From Ignavibacteria bacterium (GTDB lineage Bacteria > Bacteroidota > Ignavibacteria > Kapaibacteriales > UBA961), in NCBI GenBank assembly GCA_016873735.1, contig VGWD01000001.1, forward strand, positions 186,001 to 250,000: 64,000 nucleotides of DNA. The letters run 5' to 3'. Of the stretch, positions 10,213 through 19,940 are shown one piece after another; the stretch's first letter is position 1; each line of letters starts with the position of its first letter. A program made the translations under genes and the position numbers. Under the pieces are notes generated by a model, which was not told where the DNA came from, did no database searches, and saw only the letters and a list, made by a program, of their open reading frames with translations.

Positions 10213-11166
10213 TTAATCCAGCATATGCAATGCTTGATGCAATCCGGCCTCATGTGCTTGTTGGGTTACATTCACATAACGCTGAGCTATGGATGGTGAA
10301 ACTATGCGCATCCTTTGCATGATATGTTCAATGTCTTTTCCTGCCAATGCCATGATACATCCGGCGGTATGACGCAAAGAATAAGGAGACAATACCTTTT
10401 GTCGCTCTGGAGATATGCCCGATTTTCTCATTCTCTTTTGAAAAGCATCGCGCAATCCTCGAACACTCATCCTTAGGCCTAATGAGCGATTACTCAAACT
10501 ATGAAAAAGCGGGGCATCCTGGATCATGACTTCAGGGAATCGCTTGTGCAAATAGCTCGACAAAGCTTCTTTTGCAAAATGAGAAAGTTTCACTTCGCAT
10601 TGTTTTTCACTGATTGTCTCGGGCAGCTTGATCAACGCATTTATGGATAGTGTTCGAGTATCGGCAATTGTCAAGCTTAACAATTCCTGTTCTTTCAACA
10701 TTGATCCAAGCATGAATGAAAATAATGCTCTATCACGCAATCCATGCATACTTTGCATATCCATTGAATCAAAAAACATCACTAATTCATCACTAGAGAA
10801 AAATGATGGAATTACAGAGATTGGATTGGATTGTGCGTGAACAAGCTTCGCGGGATTTCGAGGAAGAACTTTCGCTTCCACCAGATATTGCGAGAATCTT
10901 CTCAATGATGTGAGATATGTCGCAATGGAAGGAGGTTTCAATTGCTTTATTTCTATAAGATGAGCTTTGTACCGTTCAAAATCTTTGATGCGGAATTTGA
11001 ATTTTCTATCCTGCATCACAAATGACAAAAAACATCGTAAAGAACGGGAATAGGTATCAGCTGTATGGGATGATGCGGATTTACGAATATTGGATTCAAA
11101 TACTGAAATGTGCTCAGCGAGAATGGCATTTCTAATTGTGACGGGTTGATACATGTCATTGATCAT
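10213..11166 (-). CDS. Tyrosine recombinase/phage integrase-family protein with atypical active site
   Basis: N-terminal SAM-like fold (HTADTYSRSLRCFLSFV) and catalytic-domain pattern (RDRALFSFMLGSMLKEQELLSLT, SPYSLRHTAG, IAQRYVNV). Confidence 0.8.
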   Translation of the reverse strand: MINDMYQPVTIRNAILAEHISVFESNIRKSASSHTADTYSRSLRCFLSFVMQDRKFKFRIKDFERYKAHLIEIKQLKPPSIATYLTSLRRFSQYLVEAKVLPRNPAKLVHAQSNPISVIPSFFSSDELVMFFDSMDMQSMHGLRDRALFSFMLGSMLKEQELLSLTIADTRTLSINALIKLPETISEKQCEVKLSHFAKEALSSYLHKRFPEVMIQDAPLFHSLSNRSLGLRMSVRGLRDAFQKRMRKSGISPERQKVLSPYSLRHTAGCIMALAGKDIEHIMQRMRIVSPSIAQRYVNVTQQAHEAGLHQALHMLD

Positions 11167-11185
11167 GTTTCACCTACGATCTTCC

Positions 11186-12505
11186 CTATTTGCCAATAAT
11201 GATCACTTCGGTTCGACGATTCAATCGTCTGCCAAATTCAGTTGTATTGCTTGCGATGGGCTTAGAATCTCCAAAGCCGGCAGATTCCAATCGTTTAGGA
11301 TCTATGCCTTTCTTTTTGAGATATTGTCTAACCGCTTCTGCACGCAACATGGAGAGTTTGCGATTCAGTGACTTGCTTCCACGAGAGTCTGTATGTCCTT
11401 CTATGCGAACGGATACTTTGGGCCTATTCAGAAGAAATTCACGCAAGATTTCCAATTCATAGACCGAATCTGGAAGTGTTGAACTATTTGTTTGAAAAAG
11501 AAGATTCTCGATGATGAGCTTTCTACCTAATTCCACGATAGGTATGATTTTCCGTACAATTTCTCTTTTTTCTTGATCAACTATGCCAACGCTCAATGAA
11601 TCAGGTATCGCGGATTTATCAGAACGATAAGTAATCGCAAACAAATTGGTAAGCTGAGTGGAATAATCATCAAGGATTGTTGCAAATGGAGTTGAGATAT
11701 CAAACATTGAACCACGAGTACCCTCTGTCAATGTTCGATAGTCCTGCAAAACGGGAGGAACAATAGTGAATAATCTGATCGAATTATCCTTCAATGTTTG
11801 AATGATGGACTCTGTCGTTTGCAATGTCCTTCCCTGTCCACGCTCACCCTTCTGATGATACGGTGCATCAGTAATGATGATTGCAACTTTGTTCGCGGCC
11901 GGTCTGAATTTCATTTTCGACATATCAGACAATGCTTCGAGCGCATTTTCTTTGTCATCTCCGCCACCTGTTGCCCAAACGCCGGTGAGCCATTTGCCGA
12001 AATCTTTTACATTGTCTGTAGGGTTATATACTTTTTCTACGACATCAGAAAACAGAACAAGCCCAACTCGATAATCAATACCTTTTGCGGAAACATTCCC
12101 GACAAACTTTTCGATATTATTTCTAATTGCATTGATATATGTTCCCATTGTGGCAGTAACATCAAGCACAAACACGAAATCTATTGGAATATTCTCTTTG
12201 AAAGAAATCTTCTCGATTGAAATCACTTTCTTTGTGACCCCATTTTCAACCACTGAAAATTCTTTTGGATTCAATGTGTCCAATGCGGTCCCATTTGCCT
12301 TTACCGCTTCAACAATCAATTTCACTTCAGGAAATTTCGTGATGTCTATGTTCTGAATAGCCATCCGAATATGTCCCTGACCCATTTTCAAGCGCGCGGA
12401 CTCTGCTGCTTGTTTTGCTTGAGCTTTGACAGAATCTGTTTGGGCATACAAGCATGTTGCAGAAATCAACAGGAAGATTGTAAGAATGGTGGTGAAGAGA
12501 TTCAT
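11186..12505 (-). CDS. VWA domain - OmpA-family peptidoglycan-binding fusion protein
   Basis: VWA (DFVFVLDVTATMGTYI) plus C-terminal OmpA motif (IEGHTDSRGSKSLNRKLSMLRAEAVRQYL...NRRTEVIIIGK). The track ORF start (12547) lies inside a terminator hairpin; MNLFTTILTIFLLISATCLYAQ (12505) is the likely start. Confidence 0.88.
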   Translation of the reverse strand: MNLFTTILTIFLLISATCLYAQTDSVKAQAKQAAESARLKMGQGHIRMAIQNIDITKFPEVKLIVEAVKANGTALDTLNPKEFSVVENGVTKKVISIEKISFKENIPIDFVFVLDVTATMGTYINAIRNNIEKFVGNVSAKGIDYRVGLVLFSDVVEKVYNPTDNVKDFGKWLTGVWATGGGDDKENALEALSDMSKMKFRPAANKVAIIITDAPYHQKGERGQGRTLQTTESIIQTLKDNSIRLFTIVPPVLQDYRTLTEGTRGSMFDISTPFATILDDYSTQLTNLFAITYRSDKSAIPDSLSVGIVDQEKREIVRKIIPIVELGRKLIIENLLFQTNSSTLPDSVYELEILREFLLNRPKVSVRIEGHTDSRGSKSLNRKLSMLRAEAVRQYLKKKGIDPKRLESAGFGDSKPIASNTTEFGRRLNRRTEVIIIGK

Positions 12506-12527
12506 AATCTTGGTCTTACAAAAGAAA

Positions 12528-12559
12528 CCCCCTGACAAGATAAACATCTGGGCAGGGGG
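12528..12559 (-). terminator. Rho-independent terminator-like hairpin downstream of the 12582-13979 CDS
   Basis: ccccctg...cagggggg-type inverted repeat; on the minus strand GGGGG is followed by TTTCTTTTG. Confidence 0.65.
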
Positions 12560-12581
12560 AACACTGTTTTGAGCATGTGTC

Positions 12582-13979
12582 TTAAATATTAAGACGCAAT
12601 ACAGGTGAAATCATAAATACTGACTGATCGAATTGTCTTGATTCGCTACGCAATGGAATAGAGTAACGAGCATCCAAATACAACCATTCTCCCAGCAATG
12701 GAAGATAGAGTCTTCCAAGAAATATCTGATTTGAATATTGAGCACTCAACCCAAATGGAAATGTTGATTGATTGCGATATTCAACTTTTGCATACAGCCA
12801 ATCCAAAAATTCAGTTGGATGGAAGAATGTTAAACCATCGACTTTGTCATTCAATGCAAATGGACCTGTATCATTTCCAAGACGGTTGATTGCAACTTCA
12901 CGAACTTCGGTATAATTGATACCCAAATCAAAGCGCACATAATTTTCCGGATTCTCGGGGTCGAGCCACCAATTATAGAATAAACCAGTATTACCTGTGA
13001 TTCTCAACAATGGCGCAACCACTAAAGGGTCACGTGGACTGGCCGGATTACTCTTGAAATATGCTGCATAGGTAGCACGCTCAATTGTCTTGAGTGTATC
13101 TATACCTTGCAATGGCACCTCAACATGAAATGTGATACCAAAGTTTGGTTCAAAGGGGGCATGAAAATCAAAACCAAAGATTCCTTTTCCGCCATATGCT
13201 GCATTCAATCTACGTTGCGGCAAGAAATTGAGCATGCCATTGGACGTATCTTGCATGCGATATCCCATACCGATATGAAAATGCAATAAATTTGGAATGG
13301 CCTTGCGTGTTGCGATATCTTCATTGACATACAAAGGATGTTGAACCATCACTTTTGCTTCGCCGGATGAGATGAAAGGCAATCCTGCACCTTCGGTACC
13401 AATCACGGAACGAATCCAATATCCATCTTCTTTCCCGATTTTAAGCGTTTGCTCAAAAGCAGACAATGAATATGAATGTGTGGTATTTGTTGGCATTTCA
13501 AGATAATTTGTGATTGCTTCGATTTGTGCTTGTGATGGAGCAGAAGCAACGGGAACATCTTGATAGCAATATGGTCTTTTGGGATTAATTAACGTTGACA
13601 AAAGTGTTTTCAACTTGGAATCAACTTGATCCGCAGTCATCTTTTCTTTTCCGCATTCAATCAGAAGAATATTATAATCGGGATTCTTCGGATCTTTGAT
13701 CGGAGCTGAAGTGATGAGAATGGTTCTCATGTCCAGATTTTCTGCCGGCCTTCCGTCCAACTTGAATACCTGGAAAATCTGCAATTGCAAATTCGGCTCG
13801 CAAACACTCCAGCGGGGAAAATAGGGCAATAAGCCGGGGTCGACGGACTTCAAACTTGCCAATGCAAGTGAATCACTCGTCTGGGCTTGTGCGGTCATAA
13901 CTCCAAATCCGCTCATCGAAATGATGCATAGGAGGAAGAAATGCAAGTAACGTTGTTTTATCATGGTTTTCATCACCAT
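12582..13979 (-). CDS. Secreted/outer-membrane protein of unknown function (probable beta-barrel C-terminal half)
   Basis: Signal peptide, barrel-like alternating strands (YVRFDLGINYTEVREVAI, LYLDARYSIPLRSESRQF), C-terminal ...SPVLRLNI. Confidence 0.55.
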   Translation of the reverse strand: MVMKTMIKQRYLHFFLLCIISMSGFGVMTAQAQTSDSLALASLKSVDPGLLPYFPRWSVCEPNLQLQIFQVFKLDGRPAENLDMRTILITSAPIKDPKNPDYNILLIECGKEKMTADQVDSKLKTLLSTLINPKRPYCYQDVPVASAPSQAQIEAITNYLEMPTNTTHSYSLSAFEQTLKIGKEDGYWIRSVIGTEGAGLPFISSGEAKVMVQHPLYVNEDIATRKAIPNLLHFHIGMGYRMQDTSNGMLNFLPQRRLNAAYGGKGIFGFDFHAPFEPNFGITFHVEVPLQGIDTLKTIERATYAAYFKSNPASPRDPLVVAPLLRITGNTGLFYNWWLDPENPENYVRFDLGINYTEVREVAINRLGNDTGPFALNDKVDGLTFFHPTEFLDWLYAKVEYRNQSTFPFGLSAQYSNQIFLGRLYLPLLGEWLYLDARYSIPLRSESRQFDQSVFMISPVLRLNI

Positions 13980-14041
13980 TTATATCAAGTAATGTTCAAA
14001 TCAAATGTTATCGACACTATGCCGATGCATTTCATGCTGAA

Positions 14042-15835
14042 TTAGAAATTAAACAGCATTTGTAATGATGGAAGAACGATTGTTTGCTCTTCCCATGGTT
14101 TTGGATCGCGAAGTGCAGTCTGGAAATATTGTGCTTGGAAACGCAAATCGAATCCATTCACAACAGGAACCTGTGCCCACACATCACCAGAAACGCAACC
14201 ATCAAAGAATTGCATGGATGCACCCCAAGGCACAGTGCGAGATCTATTCATGAATTCTACACGACCTGAAAGTCCGGCAACTACTTCTGAACCCTTAATT
14301 CCGCTCATCGCTGCAACTTTCAATTGATCAAAGCGATTGAGAATTGCCAAATCTTCATAGGAATATTGATCCACTTGACGATTCTTCTTTTCATAAACAG
14401 GACGACCATTGTTGTCATTGCCATTCTGTTGTTCCAATTCAGCAAAACGTTGAATAACATACATCGTAGCTCCAAGTTTGAATCGGAAAAACGCTGTTCT
14501 GTCGATGTCTACTGCAAATGAATAATGCGCCTGAGCATGGAAACGTGGCAAATAACTTAAATCAAGATTTCTGTATGATGCCGAATCGGATGTTCCGCTT
14601 GTATTACGACCTGAAAACATGAACTGAGTCGCAACGGGATTAACTGCTGCCGGACCAAATACATAGCTTCCATTGAAATTGAACACACCACCTTGATTAA
14701 GAAGCTTGATTGGGAAATCAAGTGATCCATAAATACCAAGACCTGCATTTGTCAATTTACGTTGTGCGCTAAACACATCGGTTGCCAATGAAGACCAACC
14801 ATTTGTAGGAAGAATGATGCCAAATTTGTTGGATTGCCACATGACATTGAGTGTCATGCGCTCACTCCACAATGATGGATAATTGATCTCAGGCATTCCA
14901 TAGCGAAGCTCAACTCCATATAATGGAAGATGCTTATTATAAATTCGCTTTACCGTGGAATCACCTTCACCTTCTTCAGGAATGAGATTACCCTCTTCAT
15001 CGAATTCTTCAAGTTTTCCATAATGACGGAAACGAATCAAATCGAATAATCCAATCGTCAATTCATTGGGAGCATTATATTCTTGGGGTTGTCCATCAGT
15101 GATGCGAAGATATTGTTGTATATCATCTTCATTGATTGGATATGTTGTGCCATATTTCTGTGGAAGAAATGTAGCATCTGCTCCAATTCCTTGAGCTTCA
15201 GCAGTGATGTTTTCAGCATCATTCTGAAGAATTTTTCTTTCAAGGTATTCATAGAGCGTTTTGGCTATACCGAGTGTATCGGGCGAGCTTACTTTTTGCA
15301 AATCATTTGCAAGGAAAATACCCTTTGGTGGATCAATGATCTCATCAATCTTGGCAACCATTTCTTTATTGCCGGATGTGAGCAAGCCGATGATTTCAAA
15401 TGGTTCACCTACTCTGAATCGAGTGGTCACCACATAGGCTCGGCTGAAGAGTTCGTCCTGCCATTTTGTATAGAGACGATAGTATTTTTCATATTCTCTA
15501 TCGTCATTGTTCATGTTGCCACCACCATTATTCTTCAAGAAGAGTGCAACATCTGCCTCACCTTCATCAATGGCTTCTTGAATAGCATCCTTTTTCTTGG
15601 ATCTATTGGCAGCAGCATTGGCTTTTGGCTCAGGTACGCCCAATAAGGGATTGATTGCCGTTACGGTTGGGTCATCAACCTGAAACAGGAATACATTAGA
15701 GTATCTATAACTCTTGAATTTTCCGAGGATTGATCGGATCTGTGCAGTTTGTTGCGCTTGCATTTGCACTGCAGCAAAGACCATCAGGCAAAGCATGGGA
15801 AGTACTGCCATTGGTCGAACAAATCTTGAACTCAT
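14042..15835 (-). CDS. Outer-membrane beta-barrel protein of unknown function
   Basis: Signal peptide (MAVLPMLCLMVFAAVQMQAQ); many amphipathic beta strands; C-terminal aromatic residue (LPSLQMLFNF). Confidence 0.6.
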   Translation of the reverse strand: MSSRFVRPMAVLPMLCLMVFAAVQMQAQQTAQIRSILGKFKSYRYSNVFLFQVDDPTVTAINPLLGVPEPKANAAANRSKKKDAIQEAIDEGEADVALFLKNNGGGNMNNDDREYEKYYRLYTKWQDELFSRAYVVTTRFRVGEPFEIIGLLTSGNKEMVAKIDEIIDPPKGIFLANDLQKVSSPDTLGIAKTLYEYLERKILQNDAENITAEAQGIGADATFLPQKYGTTYPINEDDIQQYLRITDGQPQEYNAPNELTIGLFDLIRFRHYGKLEEFDEEGNLIPEEGEGDSTVKRIYNKHLPLYGVELRYGMPEINYPSLWSERMTLNVMWQSNKFGIILPTNGWSSLATDVFSAQRKLTNAGLGIYGSLDFPIKLLNQGGVFNFNGSYVFGPAAVNPVATQFMFSGRNTSGTSDSASYRNLDLSYLPRFHAQAHYSFAVDIDRTAFFRFKLGATMYVIQRFAELEQQNGNDNNGRPVYEKKNRQVDQYSYEDLAILNRFDQLKVAAMSGIKGSEVVAGLSGRVEFMNRSRTVPWGASMQFFDGCVSGDVWAQVPVVNGFDLRFQAQYFQTALRDPKPWEEQTIVLPSLQMLFNF

Positions 15836-15879
15836 TATCTGCTTTCTCCGGGATTACGTGGGGGATAGCATGAAAAAAA

Positions 15880-18078
15880 TTAAAATACGATGTTAAACTT
15901 GCAAGACTTCGTCGCATCAGGAGATGTTTCTCCACTCGGCAATTGCGCAGCAGCCTTGGCTTGTATCTTGATAGAACCTCCGGTTCCACGTGGTATTGGA
16001 AGCTTACCATCGAGTCTGTAACTCTGGGTCCACTTTCCGCTCGTGAGCTTTGGCTCACCAACAGTCACCACTTTATAACCTTTGATATTTTGTTCCTTCA
16101 CTTCGAACTTCACACCTTTGATGGTTGCAATGATATCTGGATATGTCGGTGCTTTGATTTCAACATTCACGAAGAATATCGGTGTCTTGGCATCCGTAAT
16201 GCGAGATGCATCACCGCAGACAACTCTCGGACGCTTCGGACCTGGTTGTACTTCAACCGCATTCGAGCCATCAGTTGGGAATATCTGTACTTGAATTGAC
16301 TGATCTTTTGGATCTTGCCAAACGATGCGGACACTAACTCGGTCTGCATCAATCGGAATATTGTATCCATCATTTGCTCCGACTTGCAAGCCGATGACAG
16401 GTGATTTCTTTGTCGTTCCATCTATGATGGTTCTGAACTGACTACCCGGAATCGTGCTTCCTGAAGTTGGAACGGCGGTGAATTCAACCGCATCACCTTT
16501 GGCCAAAAACTTTACCAACCCGCTGATTTCTTCTTCATTTTTCACATCATCGCCCTCTTCAGTTTTGACGGTAGCCAAACCTGTAGAGAAAATTTTCAAA
16601 TTCATTTCTTCAACGACTGTCTTGCCTGCTGAAGACAATGAAGCTGTCATTTTATATTCGCCTGGTGATAAATCACGATTGACTTCAACTTTGTAACGAC
16701 CTGCTTTTCCATTTGTGCTCGTTGGGCCTACTTTGGTTATGCTCACTCCTGATGTAGAACCATTGAATTGAATGGTTGGAGTTGCTTTGTCATATAGGTT
16801 GGCTACGAATGTTGCAACGTATTTACCGGCTTTGTCGAATGAATACAATTGACCATTATCATCCCATGTGATGATGGGATCTTCTTGCTCAATCTCAGGT
16901 TGCTGAACAAAGATGTCAATCTCAATGCTACCCTTGTTCTGGTCAAATGTGGTATATCTACCTGGTGATAGAAGTTTTGCGATATAACCGAACAAATCAA
17001 TTCGGCTGGTATTCTGCGCTACTTTTTCTCCACCACCATCAATGACTTTCTTCTTTGCTGATTCCAATTGATCATTAAATTTATCAAGATCCAATGAACC
17101 TTTGGCAAATGCATCAGCTGAAGGAATACCTGTTCCGGATAATTGATCTGATAATTGGCGCTGAACGCTTCTCAAATCCTTAACCTTCAATTGAACGGTA
17201 CCAATATTTACTTTTTGATCATCTTTCAAGGAATTAAATTTCTGCTCTGCAGAAATACCCATGATTCGATTCGTCTGTGAACTAAAACGCAATTTATACC
17301 AACCCGGTTTGCTCGGTGGTTGGAAATTGCAGACAAATGCTCTCTTTGTCAATTTGCCATTATTCGATTGACGAAGTCTATCGGTTTTTTCTTCTGAATA
17401 GCCAAATATACGATTCACTCTCGCAGAATCAGGTGGAGCAAATTGAGCTATATCACCTGCTTTCACGGATGATTCACCATAAAATGGTTCTTTGAAATTC
17501 TTCATGGATTTTGTGCTCAATTCCAATTTGCGCGTTGCCTGCAATTCCCAGGTTTCAGTGGACGTTGCATTTGGCGGATTCGCAAGTCTCATCCCCGATT
17601 GTGGGGATGATTGTACTTTCTTGAACTCTGATGCAGGTGGTGAAGGTGGCACATCCACTTCTTTACTTGGATGAAAATACACCTCATACTGCAATTCCTG
17701 AACATTCGCGAGTTTTTTGAGTGTCTCTATTTTTTCTTTTTTCTGCGCATCATCCAGTCCATCCATATTCATAGCAGATGCAACATCTGTAACTCCAACT
17801 TCGATATAGTAAGTGCGGAATTTCTTGAAATACTTTCTTTGCTCTTCTGGGAGTTTTTCTGACAAAACAATGGCATCCTGAGGTCTCGTATTGATACCCT
17901 CGGTTCCGGCACCCGACTGCAACTGCGTCAGAATACTCTCAACGATACGCATTGATTCCTGCTGCTTTTTAACTAGATGCTCCTCAGCTTCATCGCGTTC
18001 AACGATGATGATAAGAAGTTCCAGAATAACTGCAAGATAGAGAACGAAATAAACCTTTCCGGCTCCGCCTTTTGACAT
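15880..18078 (-). CDS. GldM/PorM-like periplasmic protein with one N-terminal TM (tentative)
   Basis: MSKGGAGKVYFVLYLAVILELLIIIVERDEAEE...: short cytosolic tail, one TM, helical segment, then several Ig-like beta-rich segments, resembling GldM architecture. Start corrected from 18123 to 18078. Confidence 0.45.
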   Translation of the reverse strand: MSKGGAGKVYFVLYLAVILELLIIIVERDEAEEHLVKKQQESMRIVESILTQLQSGAGTEGINTRPQDAIVLSEKLPEEQRKYFKKFRTYYIEVGVTDVASAMNMDGLDDAQKKEKIETLKKLANVQELQYEVYFHPSKEVDVPPSPPASEFKKVQSSPQSGMRLANPPNATSTETWELQATRKLELSTKSMKNFKEPFYGESSVKAGDIAQFAPPDSARVNRIFGYSEEKTDRLRQSNNGKLTKRAFVCNFQPPSKPGWYKLRFSSQTNRIMGISAEQKFNSLKDDQKVNIGTVQLKVKDLRSVQRQLSDQLSGTGIPSADAFAKGSLDLDKFNDQLESAKKKVIDGGGEKVAQNTSRIDLFGYIAKLLSPGRYTTFDQNKGSIEIDIFVQQPEIEQEDPIITWDDNGQLYSFDKAGKYVATFVANLYDKATPTIQFNGSTSGVSITKVGPTSTNGKAGRYKVEVNRDLSPGEYKMTASLSSAGKTVVEEMNLKIFSTGLATVKTEEGDDVKNEEEISGLVKFLAKGDAVEFTAVPTSGSTIPGSQFRTIIDGTTKKSPVIGLQVGANDGYNIPIDADRVSVRIVWQDPKDQSIQVQIFPTDGSNAVEVQPGPKRPRVVCGDASRITDAKTPIFFVNVEIKAPTYPDIIATIKGVKFEVKEQNIKGYKVVTVGEPKLTSGKWTQSYRLDGKLPIPRGTGGSIKIQAKAAAQLPSGETSPDATKSCKFNIVF

Positions 18079-18270
18079 ATCTTGACTCCGCTTGAGACCT
18101 AAGACAGTAATGCAATGATACAAATGCCAATCGGGATTGTCATTTGTCTTTGTTTAAGTGTGTTATATCGATGCCATAAGCCCTGTGATCAAATCAAAAG
18201 GCTTACTTTCTTCTTCTGTGCCACGAAAAAATCCGTGTTCAGCTCCATGGTCGAAACCAATGGACTGATA

Positions 18271-18504
18271 TTAGTTTTTGGGTGCTACTTCTTTTTTTGT
18301 AATGTCAGCTGAAGATTTGGAGCAATTGTCGCCCTTTGCTTCTTTTGAACTCATCTTCTTTTTGCAGCAAGCCATTCCATTTTCTTTAGAAGCTTCTTTT
18401 GCACATTCTGCCTTTGATTTTGTACCGCAATCAGCAGTCATCATTACAGGCGCTGCGATGAACGCACTCAATACAAATGCCATGATCATGTTTTTGGCTC
18501 TCAT
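18271..18504 (-). CDS. Small exported Lys/Cys-rich protein
   Basis: 77 aa; signal peptide MRAKNMIMAFVLSAFIAAPVMMTA then DCGTKSKAECAKEASKENGMACCKKK...; five Cys. Confidence 0.5.
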   Translation of the reverse strand: MRAKNMIMAFVLSAFIAAPVMMTADCGTKSKAECAKEASKENGMACCKKKMSSKEAKGDNCSKSSADITKKEVAPKN

Positions 18505-18524
18505 GATAACTCCATATGGATATA

Positions 18525-18533
18525 TGTGGATAA
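18525..18533 (-). promoter_or_regulatory. DnaA box (perfect TTATCCACA on minus strand)
   Basis: + strand tgtggataa. Confidence 0.6.
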
Positions 18534-18693
18534 TTTTTCTGAAAGAACAGGATGTTAATCGTCACTGAAACGCAATATATTGATTAACTACCCCATGGAC
18601 AAAGAATTTTTCGATTCAAAGGTGCTCTGAATCATCCCCTGCCACCAATATGACAATGGAATGACCGAATTCCTAACAAGGGAAAAACAAAAG

Positions 18694-18702
18694 TTATCAA
18701 CA
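18694..18702 (+). promoter_or_regulatory. DnaA-box-like site TTATCAACA (one mismatch)
   Basis: ttatcaaca in the same intergenic region. Confidence 0.4.
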
Positions 18703-18738
18703 TCATCTAATGACATGAAACTACACATCCTATGCGTT

Positions 18739-18747
18739 TTTTCCACA
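18739..18747 (+). promoter_or_regulatory. DnaA-box-like site TTTTCCACA
   Basis: ttttccaca, compatible with TTWTNCACA. Confidence 0.45.
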
Positions 18748-18787
18748 TAATTCCATAGTTTAGGGGCTTGTCAGCATGGTGAATAAG

Positions 18788-18796
18788 TTATCCACA
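18788..18796 (+). promoter_or_regulatory. DnaA box (perfect TTATCCACA)
   Basis: ttatccaca 14 bp before the cysteine desulfurase start codon. Confidence 0.6.
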
Positions 18797-18809
18797 TTTC
18801 CAGATTTTA

Positions 18810-19940
18810 ATGATCTATCTTGATAATTCGGCCACGACGCACATTGATGAAGAAATTTTGGATGCAATGCTGCCCTGGATGAAGGATTTTTTTGGAAATC
18901 CGTCATCGGCATATGCTCTTGGGAGGAAAGCAAGAGTGGCAATTGAAGAAGCAAGGGAGGAAATTGCCGCATCAATCAATGCTCACCCTGCAGAATTGAT
19001 ATTCACAAGCGGTGGAACAGAGGCAAATAATGCGATTTTGAAGAGCGCATGCATCGAATCTGCATTAACCGATGCATTGGCTGTATCAGCAATTGAACAT
19101 CATGCTGTGTTCCATCCATCGGAATGGCTTGCAGATCAAGGATTTACATTGAAGATACTTGGGGTTGATTCACGTGGTGTTTTAGAGCAAAATTGGTATG
19201 ACTCATTACCATCAGAGAAAACGCTCATCAGTATAATGCAAGCAAATAATGAGACCGGGGTGATTCAACGGATTGATACGATGCGCGCATTGATTCCTGA
19301 ACAGTCATTCATTCATACTGATGCGGTGCAGAGTTTTGGGAAAATTCCTATCGATGTCCAGCACTTAGGGATTGATTTTCTTTCCATATCCGCCCATAAA
19401 ATTCATGGTCCGAAAGGGATTGGGGCTATGTATATCAGAAAAGGAATTGATTTTAAGTCTCATCAACATGGTGGTGGACAAGAGAGGAACAGACGCGCCG
19501 GCACTGAATCACCGGCTTTGATCGTGGGTTTTCAAATCGCGGTTAGGAATGCAATCCGTCAATTGGAAACCAGGCAACAGCATATGAGATCCCTGCAGGA
19601 ATGCATGCGTGCATTAATGAAGGAACATATTCCCCAGGCAAGGATCAATACACCTGAAGATTCAGCAATATGCCTCCCTTCAATCATCAATGTTTCTTTT
19701 CAGCATATCAATGATGGTGAGGCAATTCTCCAATTGATGGATATGGCCGGAATAGCCGTATCAAATGGTTCGGCTTGTGTCTCCGGCAGCCAGCAACCAT
19801 CTCATGTGCTTAAAGCCCTTGGATTGAGCGATCAAGAGGCAAAAGCCGCAGTACGATTTTCTTTCAGTAAGGATAATACTGTTGAGCAAATAACAGAAGC
19901 TGTTTTGGAATTACAACAGATCATTGCTTCTTTGTCTTGA
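18810..19940 (+). CDS. Cysteine desulfurase (NifS/IscS family)
   Basis: MIYLDNSATTHIDEEILDAM, FTSGGTEANNAIL, SAHKIHGPKGIGAMYIRKG, GTESPALIVGF, NGSACVSGSQQPSHVL. Confidence 0.95.
   Translation: MIYLDNSATTHIDEEILDAMLPWMKDFFGNPSSAYALGRKARVAIEEAREEIAASINAHPAELIFTSGGTEANNAILKSACIESALTDALAVSAIEHHAVFHPSEWLADQGFTLKILGVDSRGVLEQNWYDSLPSEKTLISIMQANNETGVIQRIDTMRALIPEQSFIHTDAVQSFGKIPIDVQHLGIDFLSISAHKIHGPKGIGAMYIRKGIDFKSHQHGGGQERNRRAGTESPALIVGFQIAVRNAIRQLETRQQHMRSLQECMRALMKEHIPQARINTPEDSAICLPSIINVSFQHINDGEAILQLMDMAGIAVSNGSACVSGSQQPSHVLKALGLSDQEAKAAVRFSFSKDNTVEQITEAVLELQQIIASLS

Noticed and set aside
10213-11166. Integrase as a marker of a genomic island or prophage
   Set aside because: No phage structural genes, tRNA attachment site or flanking direct repeats recognised; neighbours are envelope and housekeeping genes.
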